Assembly: GCA_030710605.1 (NCBI GenBank)
Contig: CP092868.1
Span: 24,723,104-24,787,103 of the forward strand
From: Cordylochernes scorpioides
Taxonomy: Eukaryota > Arthropoda > Arachnida > Pseudoscorpiones > Chernetidae
Direction of reading: 5' to 3'
Length of the DNA stretch: 64,000 nucleotides
The position numbers were made by a program, and so were the translations under genes. This document shows positions 55,890-64,000 of this stretch, piece by piece. The stretch's first letter is position 1. Each line of letters opens with the position of its first letter. Below the pieces are notes generated by a model. The model saw only the letters and a program-made list of their open reading frames with translations. It was not told the origin of the DNA and made no database searches.

Positions 55890-56153
55890 CTACACACATG
55901 AATTCTCTTCTCTTTTCTTTTGTAAAAGATCAATAGTGTTTTTGACAGTATCTTCTTTAGGTGGTTTACTGTTGAAAACTAAGATGATGGTTTCAGCATC
56001 ATATTGATTGTACCTCTTAGGTATATATGCATACTTATATACATACTTGTCTATAGGAGCGCTTCCCTCTATCTTATTGATATATAAATCACCAGACATT
56101 TTAAAAGAACAAAAGATGATCGAATTAATAAACAAGTTAATTCCAGATGACAA
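55890..56153 (-). CDS. Hypothetical open frame
   Basis: 87 codons; from an internal Met it reads MSGDLYINKIEGSAPIDKYV, YKYAYIPKRYNQYDAETIIL, VFNSKPPKEDTVKNTIDLLQ, KKREENSCV. Composition is balanced and charged, unlike the repeat-derived frames nearby. The family is not recognised. It could be an exon fragment or a mobile-element remnant; the opposite strand is also partly open. Confidence 0.3.
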   Translation of the reverse strand: MSSGINLFINSIIFCSFKMSGDLYINKIEGSAPIDKYVYKYAYIPKRYNQYDAETIILVFNSKPPKEDTVKNTIDLLQKKREENSCV

Positions 56154-56219
56154 TCAAAATTTTGACGACTTCAGTCAACAAGAAGATATAAAACCACAAA
56201 TGAATAGTAAAAGCTGAGT

Positions 56220-56600
56220 ACATATAGAAGTAGAAGAAATAAAGAATTTAATCTCCAATCTCTCTCTATAACAAGTGTGGCTACCATCTACAAGTACCAT
56301 CTTGGTCTTGAGGTGTTTAACACCAGCCAACACCTAGACCTGCCCACTCTGTGGGAAAGAACTCTCGCAGTCCATCGGTGGCGGAGTCTTTCCCGCGGTG
56401 GGCGACACCAATGAAGACCTTGTATATATTTTATATATATGTAATTTTATCTATTTATATCTATTTATTCATATATTTATTATTATATAATCTTATTTAT
56501 TCATATTTATATTTATTCTGTATTTAACCTTATATAATCTTATATGAACATTGTAATAAATCAGTTTCAATCTCAATCTCTCTCTCTTCTTCCCATAAAA
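56220..56600 (+). repeat. Possible non-LTR 3' end with CAATCT-type tail
   Basis: A CPLCGKE-encoding stretch (about 56340-56365), a long AT-rich UTR, AATAAATCAGTTTCAATCTC and a CT-rich tail. It is weak evidence for a further non-LTR family. Confidence 0.3.
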
Positions 56601-57110
56601 CTTGACGTAAGATCATTATATTCTCATCAACTAACGCCAGCTTTCCCCTAAATTTATAAGAATTGTTCATGCTACTTATATCAGTTAGGCCCAATTGAAA
56701 GCATTCTTTTTACAGAATGATCGCAGCTTTGCTGCGTTGGCTATACATTTTACGCTGTATTTGATTTTTATAATCGATTTCTAAATGCAATATTTTTATT
56801 TAGACTAAATGTCCCTTGGCTAATATACCGTATGTATGATATATGCAACTTTATTACCTACAATATTAAAGCAGTGACTAAGCCCTTACCATGCAAAAAT
56901 ATATTTTGCCTTTATATCATAATATTAATAACTAACTTTCTTATATAGAGAGATGTCTTCCTAGATTTGAACTTGATACGTGAATATTTGCATATCACAA
57001 GATACGTTTGATCGCATTGATTATGATTCTTTAATATATATATATATGTGGTGAAAAAAATAGGACAAAAGTGAAATTGTACTGAGATCAGGTGGATAAA
57101 TTAAGAAAAA
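56600..57110. other. Unidentified AT-rich sequence
   Basis: Nothing recognised apart from a TA microsatellite near 57035. Confidence 0.4.
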
Positions 57111-57119
57111 AATCATCTC

Positions 57120-57220
57120 CATATCGTACATCTAAAAGTTTCAGATGGCTTACGTCATTTATTCCGACAGATGGCGTAAGTCATCAGCAACTTTTAGTTG
57201 CACGAGCAGGAGATGCTTTT
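57120..57220. mobile_element. Small foldback related to FB2 outer arms
   Basis: ATCTCCATATCGTACATC at the left and GCACGAGCAGGAGATG at the right, with GATGGCTTACGTCAT / GATGGCGTAAGTCATC inverted near the centre. Like the outer part of the FB2 arms (GATGGC palindrome, GGAGATGC). Confidence 0.5.
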
Positions 57221-57373
57221 TTCTTATATGTATATGAAATATGTTGAAGTTCTGGTAGCTCTTGTAGAGAGAATCCTGTCGACTATCTGTAATAAGATGA
57301 TGAGTTACTGTTGACTCTTGTAGAATCCTGTCGACTAACTTTGTGATGATGAAGTGTTGACTCTCGCTATACT

Positions 57374-57673
57374 GTGTTGACCGAGAGGAATAGTCAGGAT
57401 GGGGAGTTTTCCAGTACCTCTCTGAACCTTGGAAGACCTTTTACAGTTCTCACAAAGTACAGGCAGTCGTGGTCGAGGCAGAGTGGAAAGCTTGGGAATG
57501 TCCACACAAAAAACGAAGACACAGTTGCACTAAGAAAGTTCCGTGAACAGATAAAAGTTGAGCTAGGAGCGAAAGATGGGGAGGTAGAAGTTTTCTTACT
57601 ATTCTACATGATGGATGAGATGGCTTTGAGGGACGACCGACGTGGGTTCACACAGATGCTGCACTCACTGTGA
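57374..57673 (+). CDS. Hypothetical open frame of a dispersed repeat, copy 2
   Basis: Counterpart of 12359-12655, 99 codons. Shares NSQDGEFSSTS, RQSWSRQSGKLGN and VHTKNEDTVALRKFREQIKV exactly. The C-terminal part (FYMMDEMALRDDRRG) has diverged. Followed by TATTTATAGG and the repeat shared with 12690-13040. Not recognised. Confidence 0.3.
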   Translation: MLTERNSQDGEFSSTSLNLGRPFTVLTKYRQSWSRQSGKLGNVHTKNEDTVALRKFREQIKVELGAKDGEVEVFLLFYMMDEMALRDDRRGFTQMLHSL

Positions 57674-58198
57674 AGTGACTGTAAAGGGACTGTATTTATA
57701 GGTTAAGACGGGGGCCTTATGCGACAGGGACCGTTTCTGAGAAAGGGGGCCTTGCATGTCACCAGGTGTGAGAGGGGGCTTTGCATTCCACCAGATGTGG
57801 AGTGTGGGTGGTCTTGGTCCATTTTTAGACCTTGTTGTGGGAATTCTAAATCTATCTCGATTTTGACGTTATGACTTCTATCTCTTGCTTAGCTCAACTC
57901 TTAATCTATTACAGATTATTATTTATTTATCCTCAGTTTGTACAAATTACATTACATATGATGATGTAAAGACACATGTCAATAATACGTATAATCATTT
58001 ACAGATGTGTTTCTATTATACAACATTAAAATCTTATTATAAGTTATATACAATATGGGGTTGTTGGTTTAAATTACCATATATATGGTAAATATCTTCT
58101 ATCTTGGATCAATATCGTAGCCATTTTAAAAATTCAATATTTCGACAGGGATACAAACGCGTATGTAATTGGTATTACTTGCTCACCAAGAAGAAATA

Positions 58199-58619
58199 CA
58201 CTCATGGCCACAAAACTTAAGGAAGTGGAAAGTCTCCGGTAGTCTTTTGTTTTTAAGGAGTCAGAGGCAATTTTGTTCACACTTTATTATCTTGTGTGTC
58301 TTCAATAAAGGTCACTATAATATCTTTCAGAGTTATTGTCTGAATACCGATATACATGCTAAAAGGTACAACTTCCTTAAGTTTTGTTCACACTTTATTA
58401 TCTTGTGTGATTTCAATAAAAGTCACTGTCATATATTTCAGAGTTATTGTCTCAATCCCGATATACATGCTAAAAGGTACAATTCCCTTAAGTTTTGTTC
58501 ACACTTGGTTATCTCGTGTGTCTTCAATAAAGATCACTGTGTATCAAATATTGATTTATTGTCTGAATCCAGATATACATGCTAAAAGGTACAACTTTCT
58601 TAAGTTTTGTTCATGAGTG
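58199..58619 (+). mobile_element. Tc1-type MITE with three to four 111-bp units
   Basis: CACTCATGGCCACAAAACTT at the left and AAGTTTTGTTCATGAGTG at the right with TA on both sides (58197-58198, 58620-58621). The interior has AGGAGTCAGAGGCAATTTTG and then the array. Confidence 0.85.
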
Positions 58620-58973
58620 TATATTCTTTAGAGAAAGGCCATTACACAAGCTTCTGATCCCTGGATTCTTTCCATTCCATGAGCCGAATAGCTCATGTAT
58701 ATTATAAACATTGTAATAATTTTTGACGTGATATATCAATTTTTCAATTTTTATTATTTTTATATCCTCTCTCGCAATCATTTAATGATGGCAACTCTAT
58801 GGATCTTTAGCTTTATGATTGATAGAAGTAAGCCTGTGCTATATTCGTTAATACTGGGAGCTCTCCTCAGTAGCAGGCCACTGACTTTAGTTTCCCTATT
58901 AAATGCCCGCTTCTGTCGTGAAGAACATGGTCGAAATATAATAATCCCTTTCATCTTATCAATTAATCTTAAA

Positions 58974-59014
58974 CTGGCGAAACCGCTGGGAGGGTTCACC
59001 ACTGATGAGCCAGG
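58974..59014 (+). ncRNA. Conserved GAAAC-CTGATGA hairpin motif, copy 6
   Basis: CTGGCGAAACCGCTGGGAG, GGTTCACCA, CTGATGAGCCAG; full pairing of CTGGC with GCCAG. Confidence 0.5.
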
Positions 59015-59379
59015 TTCTCCCTTTAATTTTTCCATTGCAGTAAGGACAGTAGAAATTGTTTAATTTCAAAAAGAATCTTACGCGTCTAAAATAGTATCTA
59101 ATTTTCATAGTTTAAAATGCATGAAAATTTTTTAAATTTAGATTTCGTGCTTCTGTAATAATAAAATAAAATAAAAAATATTATCAATTTTGGAAAAAAA
59201 ATCTTCCAGGGATATAAGTTTATTGTGTGAATATTTTATTAAATCAAACTTTTGGGTCTCGGAGTCCTTATACAGGAGTATTGCCATCTAACTATATTCA
59301 GCAGTAAAACTCCTGTAGAAGGGGTCTAAGACTTGAAAGTTTGAATTAATAAAAGATTCACACAAGAAACACACATAAA

Positions 59380-59480
59380 CACACAAAAGCCTTTATTAAG
59401 ACACACAGGTCTTACAGAGGGTTACAAGACGAAGAAACCAATGAAAGTGGGAAATATACAAAGGGGTAAAAATGGAGAAA
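59380..59480 (-). repeat. Non-LTR-like 3' tail
   Basis: AAAAGCCTTTATTAAGACAC with a fragment TCTTACAGAGGGTTACAAG, related to the AATAAAGGC tails at 11570 and 61140. Confidence 0.4.
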
Positions 59481-59769
59481 GATTATATACACATGGTAAA
59501 TATATACAGATTATTATTTGAATAAGCCTATGGAAAATAAGAAAAAAAAAATTGGAAATATGGATGGGAGAAGTGGAGAGCGAAAAGAGGAAAGAAAACA
59601 GGTATTTACATATGGAACATACATATAATGGAACATGTCAATTTAAGCTCTTCTGTGCTCACACAGCACAGGTGGACCATGGCTTTTTCAAGAAATCTTT
59701 AAGAGATTTTCCAGGAAAATCCGAGTGTTCAGAGTTGTAAGGTGATTCACACAAGAAACATATCCCAGG

Positions 59770-59965
59770 ATGATATTCCCCCCAAATGACAGATACCAGG
59801 TGCAACCACTTCTAAAGTGGAGTATGAACACTACTAATCCTGCATCCCTGGATTAGGAGTCCTTACAGGGTACTATCAGCCAGGCCAGCTGAGCCCAGGT
59901 TTTTTAGTGAGCTTGTTACTGCTCCCCCTCCTTCTTTTTTATTCGGGCTTGGGACCATTAATAGC
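59770..59965 (-). repeat. 5' part of a GAGTGGAGATAAG-family non-LTR fragment
   Basis: Plus-strand blocks AGGAGTCCTTACAGGGTACT, CAGCCAGGCCAGCTGAGCCC and ATTCGGGCTTGGGACC match the insertions at 26850 and 43910. The 3' terminus is missing. Confidence 0.6.
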
Positions 59966-60308
59966 ACTTTTACCTTATTGCGCGTTAATAAATTTTTAAA
60001 ATAGAATTTTAACACTATCCTATAAACTGTCTTATAATTTCTCAAATACATTTTATTAAAAGTTAAATTCTCTCTGTTTTATTAATATTTTTTTTATCCT
60101 TGTATATTTCTTATTATATATAAAGAATTAAAAAATATTTTCTAATATTAATTTATATATATAATATATTTACGTTCAAATATATTTTTATTAAGATTTA
60201 TTTATTAGATTTTTATTCTAAAAAAAATTGCAACTATTATAGTTTAAAATTTTTATTCTTAAAAGGAAGATCGAAAAATGCAATATAACAGCGGTATGGT
60301 AAATTAAA

Positions 60309-60349
60309 CTGGTGAAACCGCTGGGAGGGTTCACCACTGATGAGCCAGG
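60309..60349 (+). ncRNA. Conserved GAAAC-CTGATGA hairpin motif, copy 7
   Basis: CTGGTGAAACCGCTGGGAG, GGTTCACCA, CTGATGAGCCAG; one G-T wobble in the stem. Confidence 0.5.
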
Positions 60350-60449
60350 CCCTCCCTTTAATTTTTCCATTGCACTAAGGGTAGTAGAATTTTTTTAATT
60401 TCCAAAAGAATCTCACGCGTCTAAAATAGTTTCTAATTTTCATAGTTTA

Positions 60450-61100
60450 AAATGCATGAATAAATTTTAATTTTATAAAAAATTAGATTTTTCGAATTTT
60501 ATATAAAATATTTTTTTTAAAGTTAAAAATACCTCTATAAATATATTCTGAATATAAAACTATTAGTTAAATTTTAATTTTTTAAAATATAAAGAAAAAA
60601 TATATTTTAAGAAAGTTTCAAAGCTTTTTATAAAGTAAGTTAAATATTAATTCCAAAAATACTCGGTAGATGGCGCCACAAAGCTACCCTAGAATAATCC
60701 AGTGGTTTTCTTTTGCTTCAATTTCTCTCTCCTATAAAACACTTTAAAATATTTATTTTTCCATTTTTTAAACAACTGTTTGGTGTAATATACATATTCT
60801 TTGATTTTAAACAAATTTATTCTCTCAACTCTATAAATGTGTAAAAAAAAAAATCCTCATACCAATATGTAAATAATAACATGCTAATATGCAAATGTAA
60901 ATAACAGTTCAGATTCTAAGACTCTATAATGCAATAGATGTACAGTCAAAACTATATAATGAAAAACTCTAAAGAAAAATAATATATTGTTAACAAAAAG
61001 GTACAAATATCTCTTCATAAATAAAATTTTGGATTGCTCTATTTTCAGAACGATATCTCTTCAATATGTAAAAAAATAATAATAATAATAAGTAGACATA
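60450..61100. other. Unidentified very AT-rich sequence
   Basis: Long A/T tracts and one AGATGGCGCCACAAAGC segment near 60668. No gene recognised. Confidence 0.4.
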
Positions 61101-61114
61101 AACGTAACTTTACA

Positions 61115-61355
61115 ACAACAACAAACAAACAATAACAAAGCCTTTATTTAGGGTCTCTCGCCCTATACAGGATTCGCCAGTTTACAAGGGATGGGGAGAA
61201 CACTGTGTTCCCCGATATAATCCTGTGGAATATCGCCACCGCTATATACCTATTCTTTGATATTTCATTAATTAGTGCCGGAAATAAAGGACAAAGTTAC
61301 CCATCATTTAGTTTTCGTCTTTCGTAACTTTCTAACAAAATGAATATTTAGGATC
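61115..61355 (-). repeat. Non-LTR-like 3' tail up to the gap
   Basis: Plus strand AACAACAACAAACAAACAAT, AAGCCTTTATTTAGGGTC, CTATACAGGATTCGCCAG, like 11560-11620 and 16540. The contig ends at 61355. Confidence 0.5.
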
Positions 61356-61455
61356 NNNNNNNNNNNNNNNNNNNNNNNNNNNNNNNNNNNNNNNNNNNNN
61401 NNNNNNNNNNNNNNNNNNNNNNNNNNNNNNNNNNNNNNNNNNNNNNNNNNNNNNN
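61356..61455. other. Assembly gap, 100 N
   Basis: Exactly 100 N; the next contig starts within a tandem array, so the array probably caused the break. Confidence 0.98.
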
Positions 61456-62555
61456 TCATGAGTGTATATAGTGTGTCTTCAATAAAGGTCACTGTAATAT
61501 ATTTCAGAATTATTGTCTGAATCCCGATATACATGCTAAAAGGTACAACTTCCTTAAGTTTTGTCCATGAGTGTATATAGTGTGTCTTCAATAAAGGTCA
61601 CTGTAATATCTTTCAGAGTTATTGTCTGAATACTGATATACATGCTAAAAGGTACAACTTCCTTAAGTTTTGTCCATGAGTGTATATAGTGTGTCTTCAA
61701 TAAAGGTCACTGTAATATCTTTCAGAGTTATTGTCTGAATACTGATATACATGCTAAAAGGTAAAACTTCCTTAAGTTTTGTCCATGAGTGTATATAGTG
61801 TGTCTTCAATAAAGGTCACTGTAATATCTTTCAGAGTTATTGTCTGAATACTGATATACATGCTAAAAGGTAAAACTTCCTTAAGTTTTGTCCATGAGTG
61901 TATATAGTGTGTCTTCAATAAAGGTCACTGTAATATCTTTCAGAGTTATTGTCTGAATACTGATATACATGCTAAAAGGTAAAACTTCCTTAAGTTTTGT
62001 CCATGAGTGTATATAGTGTGTCTTCAATAAAGGTCACTGTAATATCTTTCAGAGTTATTGTCTGAATACTGATATACATGCTAAAAGGTAAAACTTCCTT
62101 AAGTTTAGTCCATGAGTGTATATAGTGTGTCTTCAATAAAGGCCACTGTAATATCTTTCAGAGTTATTGTCTGAATACTGATATACAAGCTAAAAGGTAC
62201 AACTTTCTTAAGTTTTGTCCATGAGTGTATATAGTGTGTCTTCAATAAAGGTCACTGTAATATCTTTCAGAGTTTTTGTCTGAATACTGATATACATGCT
62301 AAAAGGTACAACTTTCTTAAGTTTTGTCCATGAGTGTATATAGTGTGTCTTCAATAAAGGTCACTGTAATATATTTCAGAATTATTGTCTGAATCCCGAT
62401 ATACATGCTAAAAGGTACAACTTCCTTAAGTTTTGTCCATGAGTGTATATAGTGTGTCTTCAATAAAGGTCACTGTAATATCTTTCAGAGTTTTTGTCTG
62501 AATACTGATATACATGCTAAAAGGCGCAACTTCCTTGAGTTTTGTCTATGAGTGG
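61456..62555. repeat. 109-bp tandem array including a MITE terminus, 10 units
   Basis: Period 109: CATGAGTGTATATAGTGTGT, TTCAATAAAGGTCACTGTAA, TTCAGAGTTATTGTCTGAAT, ACTGATATACATGCTAAAAG, TTCCTTAAGTTTTGTC. Unlike the 111-bp arrays, each unit contains the MITE end CCATGAGTG and the outside TA, so an end plus flank was amplified. Confidence 0.9.
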
Positions 62556-63000
62556 ATATATCTGAGACAGACATAATGTTTATGTAAAGCTATGGAAAGT
62601 GTGTCAGTTTGATATTTATTTCTATAAATTTCAGAAACTCTCTCTACAACGTAAAACTATATGAGGAGAAAACGACTTTATCACTATTGTGATATTCTTA
62701 TCTTATTTGCATATTTGTGTCTAGTTAGGCTTCTTTGAAGGCGTCAGTCATCCCCTGTCGTAGAGGATATCAGCAGCAGATGATGGTGCGATCCAGGACT
62801 ATCTGTCGTCTGATACACAATCTGGAGTTGAGTGCAGACGATAGTTTTCCCTACTTCCATCTAGCAACCTAGAGCTGAGATGAAAATATAATGTTTTCTT
62901 TGGAAAACACATCTTTTTTTAAATTTATACAAATTTAATTTTACTGAAAAAAAATTTTTTTTTACTTAAATTAATATTGCTTTCTTATGTTTTTCTTAAC
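62556..63000. other. Unidentified sequence
   Basis: A GC-richer part (62745-62880) followed by AT-rich sequence. No gene recognised. Confidence 0.35.
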
Positions 63001-63235
63001 TTATTCTTTTCCCCTTGGATTTACCCAGACTAATTTATTTAATAGCTTGATTGTTTTAATTATTTTTTTCTGTATGTAAATTTCATGTTATCATTAAATG
63101 CGATTAGCTCTATTTTTAATAATAATAATAACATTGTTTATGACTGATACTATTACTGTTATTCCTGCATGTACCCTATATTTCTGCTCGGAGAATCTGT
63201 ATAAAAATGAAAGGCCTTAATAAAGCTTTTTATTG
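63000..63235 (+). repeat. Dispersed repeat and non-LTR-like 3' tail
   Basis: GGATTTACCCAGACTAATTT and TTTCATGTTATCATTAAATG match 26400-26520. Then TGCTCGGAGAATCTGTATAA and CCTTAATAAAGCTTTTTATT, a typical non-LTR terminus with a polyadenylation signal. Confidence 0.5.
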
Positions 63236-63499
63236 TAATTTTTCTTCCCTTATTTTCTATGTGAAAATTTGAAGGAAATGCTGGGGAAATCAGGAAATAA
63301 AAACTCAAAATCGCCGATCAGACTTTGAGGTCATGAGGGTGCTGTGAAAAACATTTTCTGCGGCTGACTCCAGGATTCCACCGCCGTTTTAAAGACGTCT
63401 TCCAAGATAATGATGTCCCTATAGAAGATACGACGACAAAGCCACTCTTTACGGCCGCAAGAAAAATCTATTAGGGACAAACTTTCAAGACTCTAGGGC

Positions 63500-63673
63500 A
63501 GGGGTCTGCAAACTTTTGAGTCGGAAGAGTCGGAAAAAATTTCAAAGTTTTTAAAGAGCCACGATTTTTTTTTTCTTGCCAACAATAAATAGTACTCGCA
63601 AAAATAATATTTACGTATGGAACTATACAAAGAGCCGCAGCTTCACATTCAAAGAGCCGCATGTAGCTCGCGA
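63500..63673. mobile_element. hAT-like MITE with 8-bp target duplication
   Basis: TCTAGGGC at 63492-63499 and 63674-63681 brackets about 174 bp. The left end is AGGGGTCTGCAAACTTTT and the right half carries AAAGAGCCGCATGTAGCTCG, a pattern common in hAT-derived non-autonomous elements. The 8-bp duplication agrees with hAT. Confidence 0.7.
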
Positions 63674-63884
63674 TCTAGGGCAATCCTTTGCAGAAACAAA
63701 TCCGATCTATGTCATTAAAAATAAAATTTCCAAGCTGTAGGTCACAAATTCCATAGGAAATGAGCTATATATATAACAAGTTATTCATTATCTTATAAAC
63801 AGATTGTTAATCAAGATATTTATATGTTGACTTCACACTGAAAACTTCATTTATTGCCTCTCTGGTATTTAAACATTTTTTTTT

Positions 63885-63945
63885 TTTTGCATTAAATAAA
63901 TTGCCGTGTCATTCTGAAATTTGCCTTTCCTAACTTTCGACGTAA
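63885..63945 (+). repeat. Fragment of the repeat nested at 20652-21981
   Basis: AAATAAATTGCCGTGTCATT and TTTGCCTTTCCTAA match 21685-21725. Confidence 0.55.
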
Positions 63946-64000
63946 CACTAGTATCGATTTTTTTTTTAATATTTATATCTCAATAAAATACAAAACTTAA

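Noticed and set aside
58695..59063. 122-codon frame
   Set aside because: It runs through the hairpin-motif repeat and unrelated AT-rich sequence; no recognisable motif.
1..64000. LTR retrotransposons or integrated viral genes
   Set aside because: No paired direct terminal repeats with gag, protease or integrase motifs, and no viral protein was recognised.

Overview
This 64 kb window looks like a gene-poor, AT-rich, repeat-saturated piece of an invertebrate animal genome. An arthropod, perhaps a chelicerate, would fit the mix of Penelope-like, maT-mariner, Tc1, pogo-like, hAT-like, tRNA-SINE and non-LTR sequences, but the species cannot be fixed from sequence alone. I see no convincing host gene. 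Nearly every long open frame is either a transposon protein or a by-product of a tandem array. Two runs of exactly 100 N (28745-28844 and 61356-61455) divide the window into three contigs.

Layout. 1-5.6 kb is mostly unidentified, with one Penelope-like fragment. 5.76-7.07 kb is an apparently intact maT-type mariner transposon. 7.75-8.73 kb is a 28-bp satellite. 10.87-11.22 kb is a foldback element with a hammerhead-ribozyme-like motif in its loop. 13.49-15.48 kb is a 66-bp (22-codon) array that stays open on both strands. From 15.75 kb to the end of contig 1 the sequence is repeated, diverged and with different insertions, at the start of contig 2 (28.85-46.36 kb). Because the suffix of one contig matches the prefix of the next, the simplest reading is two unmerged haplotypes laid end to end, although a true segmental duplication is not excluded.

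Comparing the two copies gives a catalogue of presence/absence differences. Copy 2 alone has a roughly 3 kb Penelope-like element with a reverse transcriptase and a GIY-YIG endonuclease, an inverted terminal copy of its own 3' end, and a short exon-like sequence at its 5' side. Copy 1 alone has a poly(A) retro-insertion with a 12-bp target-site duplication. Copy 2 alone has a non-LTR fragment with an 11-bp duplication. Minisatellites inside Tc1-type MITEs have different copy numbers (3 vs 5, and 3 vs 8 units).

Contig 2 continues with a foldback carrying a tRNA-like loop (46.1-46.5 kb), a decayed mariner fused to a 47-bp array, a 26-bp array (48.3-49.8 kb), a Tc1 element with 47-bp perfect inverted repeats and one frameshift (50.07-51.48 kb), a pogo-like MITE, a nearly perfect foldback (52.43-52.84 kb), a non-LTR 3' end, and an 83-bp array (54.3-55.5 kb). 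Contig 3 opens with a 109-bp array built from a MITE end and closes near a hAT-like MITE with an 8-bp target-site duplication.

The most interesting unexplained signals are small structured-RNA-like motifs. Several foldback families carry CTGANGA and GAAA strings around a short stem, in two families with compensatory changes between copies. A second 41-bp motif in seven copies joins GAAAC and CTGATGA through a conserved stem. One foldback family carries a pol III-type tRNA-like sequence in its loop.
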